DNA of 64,000 bases from contig CM065815.1 of assembly GCA_033398695.1 (NCBI GenBank), positions 105,490,501 through 105,554,500 of the forward strand, given 5' to 3'. Of the stretch, positions 10,352 through 20,481 are shown piece after piece. The DNA is from Orobanche coerulescens. Lineage: Eukaryota; Streptophyta; Magnoliopsida; Lamiales; Orobanchaceae. Under the pieces are notes generated by a model. That model was not told where the DNA came from. It ran no database searches and saw only the letters and a program-made list of their open reading frames with translations. How positions within the stretch are numbered: the first letter of the stretch is position 1; each line of letters opens with the position of its first letter. Made by a program: the position numbers and the translations under genes.

Positions 10352-10667
10352 GTGATGGAGGAGTCGGAAAGAGTGTTGACAGAGATGGCGAGGGAGGATC
10401 ATCTGAATTTGGACAAGACCGGCCTCGATTTAGCACATCGAGAGATCGATCAGGCCGATTCCTACATTAGGGCAAGGTTGTGGACTAACATTTACCCTCC
10501 TAAAGGGAGTCATCACCGGACGCTGATGATTGGAGCTGAAGGCAACAAATTATTGAAGGATACTGTAGGGTTTCGGTGCAATCAAAGGGTAGACACTCAA
10601 AAGGCCTACCTGGAGGAGAAATAGAGGATCGAGAGGAAGCTCCAAGCTGAGGAGCAAAGGAAGTCTC
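10352..10667 (+). pseudogene. Last exon of the TNPA-like gene, interrupted by TE-A (continues 19073-19134)
   Basis: The frame reads charged helical sequence (residues ESERVLTEMAREDHLN and RARLWTNIYPPKG), has one in-frame stop at 10622-10624, then continues as a glutamine/glutamate-rich coiled-coil. Removing TE-A and one copy of its TSD, the frame carries straight on at 19073 (QDQFQKFQEEQRKVQQ) to a stop at 19132-19134. A coiled-coil C-terminus is usual for this family. This shows that TE-A landed in coding sequence. Confidence 0.6.
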
Positions 10668-12653
10668 TGTAACACCCCCAATCCGCTCAGGGATATTATA
10701 CGCCGTAGAACCTTTCCTCAAGGATCTACCAGGCTGGTAACAACAAACGAACAACTCGACAATGCCTTTAAGGCTAAAAAGACTCAGTAGACCGATTTGG
10801 CCTTACAATAAATACATACAACTCAATTACAATACATGCCCACGCAGGGGTCGAATACAACACACTCCCGTACAACGGGGAAAGAATACGCAATGAAATA
10901 AAATGCAACTAAACCAATAACATCATACGGATCCTCGTGTGATTAGTATCGCTCATCTTTCATCATCCTTCGTGCCGACATGTGCTATGCTCCAAAACCC
11001 GAATGCAAAACAGACATCCACCCCGAATACTGGGGTTAGCAAACTCCACCGTTTTGCTAGTGCAAATACAAAGTGCAAATACGAGCCATATAATTCAAGT
11101 TCCACGAATAACAATAACTGTGAATCCTTAAAGATTAAAATACCACGAAACGAATACTTCCCGAGGCAAGAATTTGAGTAAAACTTTCCAAATCCGAAAG
11201 ATCACAAATAACGAGAATGGTTTGCAAAATGGTTTAAAATACCCTCGGGAGTTTTAATAGAAAACAAATTAGGATTATCAAATCCTTCTCTTTCCAAAAT
11301 CAACAGGGTCACAGCCCAAAGGTTTTATTTTCGCAAATAGAAAACCGACAACAATTCACAGGGCCAGAGCCCAACATCACGTGTCCTCGACGGACATAAA
11401 ATCAACGAAACGTAATCACGCACGCGCATCGCCTAGGACCGGGACGCTACCACAGACATCCCACCCGAGGCCTCGAAGGACCCTCCTGAGCTGGCTAGCG
11501 AAACAAATCACACACATCTCACGGTTGGATCAATCGCTTGTTGCATCCTGGCCACATGATCGAATGCCATGTGCCACCGTAGATTATCTCAGGCTCTCAC
11601 GGTTGGATCAATCACTTGTTGCATCCTGACCAAATGATCACGTGCCATGTGTCACCGTAGACCTTCAACCATATCCACACATTCACACAAATAACATATC
11701 ACATTGGGGATATTCAAACAATTCGCCCAGAGGCATCAAACACTTAGCAAAACACCACGTCAATCCACAACGCACCGAAATGAAATAATATACGTCCACA
11801 CACAATACCAAGTGCAACATTAACACCAAGCATATACATAGAATTCACATAGTTATTCACAAACCACGCCATTCACAAAACACACGCGTTTTGAAAGCAA
11901 GCCTTTAACAAGGCTAAACCGAATCTTTTGAAAGTTCAATTCAAACGACCAAACAACCACATTTAGACGATCACTAATTATCATATCCATAAAACAAGAA
12001 TAGTATGGGCAAGGTACTTGCCTCGAAATCACGATCGCAATAAGACGACGGATAGGACGCGGTCGAATAGCCCCGAACCCCCGAACAATATCAAGAACGT
12101 GATAGCACCACGAGTATTACGAGAATAACACCACACGAATCATCAATCACCAAACGGGATTCAACATCGGAATCCTCGAACACCTATAAACCTCCGGAAA
12201 GAACAATAACACATGGTTACGACGAGAATCAAGGCCAAAACAACGGAAATCCCAACAAACTATCGAAGGGAAACTCATTGGGACATTTAATCGAACACTA
12301 AATGTTCAATAATTCCCAAGAACACTCGAATCGTCAATCGAGTTAAACAAACTTGATACATGGATATAAAACCCATAGAACACGATTAATAACATCATAC
12401 TACACCAATCGATGTATCAAAATTGGATTAGAAACGAAATCAAGAACAATTTCTCCAAAAAGTCAACTTGAAGGAAAATCAAGAATATACCTTGATTTGA
12501 CGAAGAACACGGATTGAATGATGATATAATCAACAAGAATCTTCAAAAATGCCTTGGAAATGATTAGAATCGGCCAAGAACTCGATTTCCCGAGCCTCCC
12601 GTCACAAATTAAAAAAGGAAGAAAACGCCTAAAATGAAGTCTGCGAGTCCAGT

Positions 12654-12664
12654 GCTATAAATAG
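12654..12664 (-). promoter_or_regulatory. TE-A 3' LTR TATA box
   Basis: The minus strand reads CTATTTATAGC at the position equivalent to the other LTR TATA boxes, just downstream of the palindrome array. Confidence 0.5.
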
Positions 12665-12696
12665 CCGGGCAGGTTACTGGCCAGAATCGGCATGCC

Positions 12697-12940
12697 TTAC
12701 GGCCGTAACTCGGTCCCTTACGGCCGTACGGCAGCTTACGGCCGTAATCGCATTCGCTGTAAAAATCCGCCAAAGACTAAATGGGACACTTACGGCCAGA
12801 ATCGCACACACATTACGGCCAGAATCGCCTTCGTCAGAAGCCGCCAGCGCTATACGGTCGTATTCGATCACGCCTTACGGCCGTAGAATCGCACACGTTA
12901 CGGCCAGAATCGCACCTTACGGCCAGAACTCGCCGTGCCA
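12697..12940. repeat. TTACGGCCGTAA palindrome array in the TE-A 3' LTR
   Basis: Full or near palindromes start at 12697, 12718 and 12736. Further decayed copies (TTACGGCCAGAATCG type) follow to about 12930. Spacing is 18-21 bases for the first three. Confidence 0.8.
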
Positions 12941-13461
12941 GCCCTCGCCTGCCGTGACTCGGCCGTGGCCACTCCGATGGCCCGAACGACCCCGAAACCC
13001 AAACCTGAGTAAAAATCAAAGATACGGTTACGAAGTACTCGCAAAGACGAATCCAAGAGCTAAGAGAACACACGATTCCGACCACCCGAAGTATCGGAAT
13101 TCGACAACGGAAGTAATTACCCCAAACTTTGGGAAATTACAAAAATGGCCCAAAATGTCCGAAAATCACGATACGTGATCGAAACACCGAACCAAAGCTC
13201 GCAACATGAATAATAACATTAAATGAACTTGCGAGAAACTCGAAACAACAGTTTCGGACGAGATTCGCAAGAATCGAGTTCAAGTGCGGAAAAGTCGCTA
13301 AAAAGCACGGAACTCAACAAAACGACACCGAAACGAACTCGGATGACAAAAAGTGCAGAATTAATCATTCTCGAAATGACGAAACGGTCATGAGCGAGTA
13401 GTCACAACGGACTTCCGCCGAAAAACGAAAATTACCAAAATTCGAAATTGCGGATATTACA

Positions 13462-13478
13462 TTCTACCCTCCTTAAAA
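13462..13478 (-). other. TE-A polypurine tract
   Basis: The minus strand reads TTTTAAGGAGGGTAGAA immediately before the 3' LTR. It primes plus-strand DNA synthesis in LTR elements. Confidence 0.75.
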
Positions 13479-13479
13479 G

Positions 13480-14500
13480 AAGTTTCGTCCCGAAACTTAA
13501 AACAAGTAGGGAGAAGCAATATCCCCGCCAGGAAAACTCAACGAGATTCACAAGAAATGCGTAACTTACGCCCATCGGCGAAACGTTACAAGCAACACAA
13601 AGGAATATACGGCGTGAAAACACGCTCCAGGACGACCAACACAATGCCACCGGTAGAGACATAATAAAATCAACAAGTGACAAGTGTCATCAAACAGATA
13701 ATACAATCAAGTCGATTATCCGAACAATCACAAAACACAACCAACGAAAATCAATACGATTGACCAACCCAACGGTATATCAATCAAAACATGAGCCACA
13801 CGCTGAACAAATACGGAATTCCACCGCCCAAGGGTTGGAAGATCGAAAACGAGACTAATTTACCGAACTTAAGGGAATTTCGAAGGAGTCTGAATGTTCA
13901 ACAATCACGAAACGAGATCAACAAAAACCGAACAATCAAACGATCGAACCACAAAGATCGAGACAACAAAAATCGAACGATCATGTTCGGATCACGAAGA
14001 ACAATAAGGTTCAACCGACAACTCCGAGGTTCACATCTCGACTCGAGACAAAACATGATCCGGTGAAAACAACAAGATGCACACTCGCATAAGATCCACA
14101 AGAAAGGGAATAACAATTGAAAAGTCACAACGACGAACGAGTAATTCTGAAATAATACCACCCTCGTTCGATCAACAAAAGCAAGGGGCAGGACAAGCTC
14201 AGAAAATGTCAATGAACATAAACGAGTCGACAGAGTCGAAAATACAGAAGTTCCAAATCCGATCCACTTCGAATAAAAGAATTAGTAGAATCAAAAGATG
14301 CTACTTCCGAACAAGGTTCACAAGAATCGAACCGAACTCGGAAAAGTTACAGCGATAACCAGATCGACCCAAAACAAGATCACAGCTCGTTCGAACGATG
14401 AAACCGAAATACAGAACAAGTTCAGAAAGTATCAACGAACATGAGTGTATCGATAGACTGGAGAAAGAGAAAATATAGAAGCCAAAAATAATACGGGTAT
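13480..14500 (-). repeat. Diverged second U3 fragment inside TE-A
   Basis: At about 14497-14540 there is a second LTR-edge plus polypurine-like signature (GTATTATATTCGACC, then CTTCTAAAAGAAG and CGTCCCCGAAAC). The 1 kb between it and the true LTR resembles the TE-A U3; for example, both have a stretch around CTTTTCCG, GATTCTTG and TCGGA. It looks like a diverged duplicate of the LTR 5' part embedded in the internal region. Confidence 0.55.
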
Positions 14501-14594
14501 TATATTCGACCTCTTCTAAAAGAAGTGTCGTCCCCGAAACTCACAACAACGAAATCAAGGAGACGACACAACAGGCAATCGACAGAAACATCCT

Positions 14595-14795
14595 TCAAAG
14601 GCCTCTCAAAGCCGATTCTGATATCTGTGCTGAAGCGCGAACTCCGAAAGTCTCGGTAGCCAATTCGCAAAACTGAATTCGGTGACCCTCGAGTCCACAC
14701 TCGAAATGTGTTACTGACGAGAAGGACAAATTGCACGTACATTCCCCCGGCACATCACGGTTGAAATGCCTCGGCTCGGCATACCGAAAATACAA
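14595..14795 (-). pseudogene. Gag zinc-knuckle remnant in TE-A
   Basis: The frame contains FNRDVPGECTCNLSF followed by HFECGLEGHRIQFCE, which lines up with the tandem CCHC knuckles of TE-E (CFNCAQMGHYRWNC and CFDCGREGHRAVFC). Several zinc ligands are lost. It is the only recognisable coding trace in TE-A and ties it to Tekay-type gag. Confidence 0.55.
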
Positions 14796-14799
14796 ATGC

Positions 14800-16250
14800 T
14801 AGATACAATGGAACATAACACCGCAAAACAACATACCGAAGATGCCAACTCAGCACAACAGGGAATCATAACACATATCATATACAACGATTACCATCGT
14901 AAAGTAATACACACACAAACACTACAACAACGACGGTATCGTTTGGCGACCTCAATGGCCTGAACGATAACCAGCACGTAATACAAACATCATGAAACAA
15001 TCACATATGTACACCAACGTACAAACCCAAGCTTCAACATCTCACACTTGTGTGGGACACGCAATCCACCACGAGACGACAACCATTAAGTACCAGTTCA
15101 CACCTCTAACAGAGGGCTAGTACAACAAATACGTGGCAACGCCTCAACGTTCACGCCACCAACTCGATCATATTCGGGAGTTAACATCATAGCGACAAAG
15201 CCAACATCATACATACATACCCAGCCCTCAAACGGGAATGGATAGGTTTTAAAAACGAAAACCTCATTTGGAAAATAATTTAGAAAAACACCGGTCGATC
15301 TTGAGTATCACATTTCCAAAAAAAGTAAAAACGTGAAACATCATTATCGAGACTTTGGAAAACCATTTCGCATTTGATAAAAATGAGGACACTTTCTTTT
15401 AGTGAAAAGCTTTCAGAATATTCGACCCTCGGGTCTAAGTAAAAGTGTTTATAAAACATTGAAAATATCTCAAAACATTTTGGCCCTCGAGGTAGAAGAA
15501 TTTTGAAACATATTGTGGCACTGAAGTACCGCGAGAAAACAATTCATTTTAAACGACGTCTCGAAATTTATTTCTAAGATACTCAAGTTTTCAAAATAAT
15601 TCAATGCCAAAGAAAAGGACGATGCCAAAAAGGCTAGAATGCCCAAAAATTTGTAATTACACAAAACTTTATAGCGCCGTGGGTCCCGCGCCGGAACCCA
15701 CCAGATAAAACCATTTACAAAAATGCCAAAAAGGCCGATGACGGTAATATTTCAAAACTCACGAAGCCATTTACGTAATGCTAAATACCGTCATAAGAAT
15801 TTCGCCAAAACGATCAAGGCCATAATGCCAAAAACTCGGTTAAGGGAATCGGTTTTGAAATAAAACTCGATCGGTAAAATACCGAAAGTCATTACAAAAG
15901 AACTCACGCAATGGATAAAAGAAATACGGTTCAACATACACAATCGAGCAACACTACTCCTCATATGAACGAAATATGAGAGTCAAATAACCACATATCA
16001 AGAAATCAAAATCCATAAGAGGATTCCGTCACTAATCAAATAATCATAAAATAGCTCGTGACACACGAGGCACAATACAAAGAAGGGAGACTTACAGCCA
16101 CAAGTCGCACGAAGATGATGATCGCCCACGATACTAATCACGACCAACAAACTCAGACGACGCGTCGCGACACGACTTAGTCAGACATAATCCGACAAGA
16201 TAAAACTCAACAGACACCACTGACCCGACAGCCTAGGTTTCCACAACCTA
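14800..16250 (-). other. TE-A noncoding internal region
   Basis: No intact ORF is supported. A 32-base block at 15673-15704 (GTGGGTCCC and GGAACCCAC arms, then CAG) recurs in TE-C at 26519-26550 and resembles the hairpin at the LTR ends. A CCAAAAAGGCCGATG-type block just after it is also shared with TE-C. Confidence 0.6.
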
Positions 16251-16264
16251 AGCTCTGATACCAT
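16251..16264 (-). other. TE-A primer-binding site (initiator Met tRNA)
   Basis: The minus strand reads TGGTATCAGAGCTT three bases inside the 5' LTR. TGGTATCAGAGC is the usual initiator-Met primer site of plant Ty3 and copia elements. Confidence 0.85.
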
Positions 16265-16601
16265 TTATGTAACACCCCCAATCCGCTCAGGGATATTACA
16301 CGCCGTAGAACCTTTCCTCAAGGATCTACCAGGCTGGTAACAACAAACGAACAACTCGACAATGCCTTTAAGGCTAAAAAGACTCAGTAGACCGATTTGG
16401 CCTTTCAATAAATACATACAACTCAATTACAATACATGCCCACGTAGGGGTCGAATACAACACACTCCCGTACAATGGGGAAAGAATACTGCAGCGGAAA
16501 TAAAATGCAACTAAACCAATAACATCATACGGATCCTCGTGTGATTAGTATCGTTCATCTTTCATCATTCTTCGTGCCGACCCTGTGCTATGCTCCAAAA
16601 C

Positions 16602-16668
16602 CTGAATGCGAAAACAGACATCCACCCCCCGAATACTCGGGGGTTAGCAAAACTCCACTGTTTTGCTA
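16602..16668 (-). other. Hairpin pair and acceptor-like site in the TE-A leader
   Basis: TAGCAAAAC/GTTTTGCTA (16645-16668, loop 6) is followed on the minus strand by CCCCCGA/TCGGGGG, then a pyrimidine-rich CTGTTTTCGCATTCAG ending at 16602. It resembles a structured region just upstream of a 3' splice site. No transcript evidence is available. Confidence 0.5.
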
Positions 16669-18288
16669 GTGCAAATACAAAGTGCAAATACGAGCCATAT
16701 AATTCAAGTTCCACGAATAACAATAACCAGGAATCCTTAAAGATTAAAATACCACGAAACAAATACTTCCCGAGGCAAGAATTTGAGTAAAACTTTCCAA
16801 ATCCGAAAGATCACAAATAACGAGAATGGTTTGCAAAATGGTTTAAAATACCCTCGGGAGTTTTAATAGAAAACAAATTAGGATTATCAAATCCTTCTCT
16901 TTCCAAAATCAACAGGGTCACAGCCCAAAGGTTTTATTTTCGCAAATAGAAAACCGACAACAATTCACAGGGCCAGAGCCCAACATCACGTGTCCTCGAC
17001 GGACATAAAATCAACAAAACGTAATCACGCACGCGCATCGCCTAGGACCGGGACGCTACCACAGACATCCCACCCGAGGCCTCGAAGGACCCTCCCGAGC
17101 TGGCTAGCGAAACAAATCACACACATCTCACGGTTGGATCAATCGCTTGTTGCATCCTGGCCACATGATCACATGCAATGTGCCACCGTAGATTATCTCA
17201 GGCTCTCACGGTTGGATCAATCACTTGTTGCATCCTGACCACATGATCACGTGCCATGTGTCACCGTAGACCTTCAACCATATCCACACATTCACACAAA
17301 TAACATATCACATCAAGGATATTCAAACAATTCGCCCAGAGGCATCAAACACTTAGCAAAACACCACGTCAATCCACAACGCACCGAAATGAAATAATAT
17401 ACGTCCACACACAATACCAAGTGCAACATTAACACCAAGCATATACATAGAATTCATATAGTTATTCACAAATCACGCCATTCACAAAACACACGCGTTT
17501 TGAAAGCAAGCCTTTAACAAGGCTAAACCGAATCTTTTGAAAGTTCAATTCAAACGACCAAACAACCACATTTAGACGATCACTAATTATCATATCCATA
17601 AAACAAGAATAGTATGGGCAAGGTACTTGCCTCGAAATCACGATCGCAATAAGACGACGGATAGGACGCGGTCGAATAGCCCCGAACCCCCGAACAATAT
17701 CAAGAACGTGATAGCACCACGAGTATTACGAGAATAACACCACACGAATCATTAATCACCAAACGGGATTCAACATCGGAATCCTCGAACACCTATAAAC
17801 CTCAGGAAGGAACAATAACACATGGTTACGACGAGAATCAAGGCCAAAACAACGGAAATCCCAACAAACTATCGAAGGGAAACTCATTGGGACATTTAAT
17901 CGAACACTAAATGTTCAATAATTCCCAAGAACACTCGAATCGTCAATCGAGTTAAACAAACTTGATATATGGATATAAAACCAATAGAACACGATTAATA
18001 ACATCATACTACACCAATCGATGTATCAAAATTGGATTTGAAACGAAATCAAGAACAATTTCTCCAAAAAGTCAACTTGAAGGAAAATCAAGAATATACC
18101 TTGATTTGACGAAGAACACGGATTGGATGATGATATAATCAACAAGAATCTTCCAAAATGCCTTGGAAATGATTAGAATCGGCCAAGAACTCGATTTCCC
18201 GAGCCTCCCGTCGCCAGCCGCCGAAAAAGGAAGAAAAACGCCTAAAAATGAAGTCTGGACGAGTCCAGGCTATAAATAGCCAGCAGGG

Positions 18289-18540
18289 TTACGGCCGTAA
18301 CCGGCAGTGCCTTACGGCCGTAACTAGGTCCCTTACGGCCGTACTCGGCAGGCCTTACGGCCGTAACCGGCATTCGTCAAAATCGCCAAAGACTAAATGG
18401 ACACTTACGACCAGAATCGCACACATTACGGCCAGAATCGCCTTCGTCAGAAGTTGCCAGCGCCATACGGCCGTATTCGATCACGCCTTACGGCCGAATC
18501 GCACACGTTACGGCCGTAATCGCACCTTACGGCCAGAACT
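18289..18540. repeat. TTACGGCCGTAA array in the TE-A 5' LTR, about 22-bp period
   Basis: Copies start at 18289, 18312, 18333 (last base changed) and 18355, with spacings of 23, 21 and 22. More degenerate copies follow to about 18535. Confidence 0.85.
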
Positions 18541-19611
18541 CGCCAAAGCAGTGCCTCGCCCGGCCGTGACTCGGCGTGGCCACTCCGATGGTCTTGACGA
18601 CCCCCAAACCCGAACTCGAGTAAAAATCGAAGATACGGTTACGAAGTACTCGCAAAGACGAATCCAAACGCTAAGAGAACACACGATTCGACCACCCGAA
18701 GTGTCGGAATTCGACAACGAAGTAATTACCCCAAACTTTGGGAAATTACAAAAATGGCCCAAAATGTCCGAAAATCACGATACGTGGTCGAAACACCGAA
18801 CCAAAGCTCGCAACATGAATAATAACATTATAGGAGCTTGCGAGAAACTCAAACAACAGCTTGACGAGATTCGCAAGAATCGAGCTCAAGTGCGGAAAAG
18901 TCGCTAAAAAGCACGGAACTCAACAAAACGACACAGAAACGAACTCGGATGACAAAAAGTGCAGAATTAATCATTCTCGAAATGACGAAACGGTCATGAG
19001 CGAGTTGTCAAAACGGACTTCCGCCGAAAAAAGAAAATTACCGAAATTTGAAATTGCGGATATTACAGTCTCAAGACCAATTCCAGAAATTCCAAGAGGA
19101 GCAAAGGAAGGTTCAACAAGAGATGTTATCTTAGCAGCAGGCCATGATATAGTATATGATGTCACTGAGTCTGACCATGACTCAATCGGGAATTCAGGCA
19201 CCACCACCACCTCTATTATTCAATTTGCAAACACCCCATTTTCTTCACAACCTCGAGACGGTGACATGCAAGACGGTAGTAATACTTCTTCTATCTTTAA
19301 GAATGTGACCGATTTAGGTGGATTTTAGTTATCATTGTAGTGGTACTTTTGCTATATAAACATATTGGTGCTAAATATTTGTTTATTTAGACTCTTGTTC
19401 GTTAATGTTGGTGTTTATAGGGATTTTGTTGATGTTTCTATGTGATGTGTTGATATGGTGTGATTTTTGTACTGTTGGTGTATAAATTATTTTTTTGTAC
19501 ATTGATGTATATTGATTGTGATGTATGGTGATGTACTGTGCATTTGGAATATATAGGTTAAGTCTGAACACATTTGGGGATCTTAAAATCTAAATATATC
19601 TTTCTAATGGA

Positions 19612-19997
19612 CTTTAGCCGATAACATTTACACAAACCGTTGGCAAAAGTTGTTGTTTTTTATAATTACAAAGCACTTTAGCCGACAACAACAGAGTCGT
19701 CGGCTAAAACTTATACAGTTTAGCCGACAACTTCTTAGACGTCGGCTAAAACGTATAGTGTTTAGCCGACAACTACAGCATCTTCGGCTAAAACTTATTG
19801 ACTTTAGCCGACAACTGCTGAGCCGTCGACTAAAGTTTAACTTTAGCCGACGACCTTTCATCTCTGTCGTTGGCTAAACCTTAGCCGACCGACCTCGGCC
19901 GACCGATCTTTAGCCGACGGTTGGCCACTCTAGCCGATGGTTTTATACTTTACCCGATGACTTTTTACTGTCCGCTAAAGTCTGAACATTGGTAGTG
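19612..19997. repeat. Right subterminal repeats and terminus of the CACTA element
   Basis: About ten copies of a TTTAGCCGACAAC unit and its reverse GTCGGCTAAA alternate, giving potential hairpins roughly every 50-60 bases. The end reads TTGGTAGTG at 19997, the reverse of CACTACCAA. Confidence 0.8.
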
Positions 19998-20481
19998 ATA
20001 AGCATAAGAGTAATAAATGAATGGTCCTAGTAAAGTGGAGATTATTGGGAATAACGCCCTAGGACATTCGATGTGCCTAGATTTGTAATTGCCACATTTA
20101 AATAAAGTTATCTGATAACATCTATTTATCATTGATTATAATAATGTGTCCATGTTATAATATTATAATAATTGATATAATAGTTATTCATGAATAATAA
20201 GATTATTCAAATGCTCCCGGTCCAATCATGTAGAGTCGAGACTCAAGTGATTAATATACTAGTATAAGTTTGATTGGTAATCATTAGATGGTTATGCGTA
20301 TGGTACAGATCAAACTTATGGGTATTGGTTGGAGAATGCAATATTGGACAGACCCGCATTGAGATCACTGCGTGGAAATATCATAAGTGAATCTTAATAT
20401 AACAGTATGTCAATGAATCCTTGAATCTGAGATTATCATAGAGTCCAACATGATAACTACTATGCCTTGACGTAATCCAAC
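19998..20481. mobile_element. Probable older copia-like LTR sequence, target of TE-B (continues at 43517)
   Basis: AT-rich sequence with no ORF. Joined to 43517-43868 across TE-B it reads as one continuous stretch of about 0.8 kb. Its style (a TGGGAATAACGCCC start and ACATGGTGATCTTAAAT-type phrases) suggests a copia-family LTR, but I cannot prove the family. Confidence 0.3.

Larger units (their letters stand above)
10668..13461 (-). repeat. TE-A 3' LTR (2,794 bp)
   Basis: It runs from TGTAACACCCCC to GGATATTACA and is followed by the polypurine tract. It contains TATA 12654-12664, the palindrome array from 12697, the donor-like motif 12010-12025 and the hairpin region near 11036-11063. Its acceptor-like site has decayed (the CAG near 11000 reads CGG on the minus strand), unlike the 5' LTR. 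Confidence 0.9.
10668..19067 (-). mobile_element. TE-A: complete non-autonomous LTR retrotransposon, 8.4 kb, TSD GTCTC
   Basis: Two LTRs of about 2.8 kb bound a 2,806-bp internal region with no intact ORF. GTCTC flanks both ends (10663-10667 and 19068-19072). The primer site, polypurine tract and LTR polarity give minus orientation. The LTRs look very similar by eye, with scattered substitutions and small indels, so insertion was fairly recent. The internal region retains a ruined gag zinc-knuckle trace, and its ends resemble Tekay/Del chromoviruses TE-B and TE-E, which are plausible helpers. LARD-like by structure. Confidence 0.92.
16268..19067 (-). repeat. TE-A 5' LTR (2,800 bp)
   Basis: Same ends as the 3' LTR. 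TATA lies at 18270-18279, the palindrome array at 18289-18366 and beyond, the donor-like motif at 17619-17634, the hairpins at 16626-16668 and the acceptor-like CAG at 16602-16604 (all minus-strand signals). Confidence 0.9.
7690..19997 (+). mobile_element. CACTA (En/Spm) DNA transposon, interrupted by TE-A
   Basis: The right end is clear: read inward on the minus strand it starts CACTACCAATG at 19997, the class-defining terminus, followed by dense subterminal repeats of TTTAGCCGACAAC. The left end carries the same GTCGGCTAAAG repeat (7728-7790), but its exact terminus is not convincing; CACTGAG at 7690 is a guess and no 3-bp TSD matches. A decayed TNPA-like gene lies between. No TNPD (TNP2) transposase is visible, so it is non-autonomous. 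TE-A inserted into its last coding exon. Net length without TE-A is about 3.9 kb. Confidence 0.75.

Noticed and set aside
18248..18907. 219-aa ORF over the TE-A 5' LTR
   Set aside because: It runs through the palindrome array and is broken in the sister LTR at 12692-13178, so it is a chance frame.
19628..19877. Repetitive ORFs on both strands near the CACTA right end
   Set aside because: They translate the subterminal repeats; no gene.
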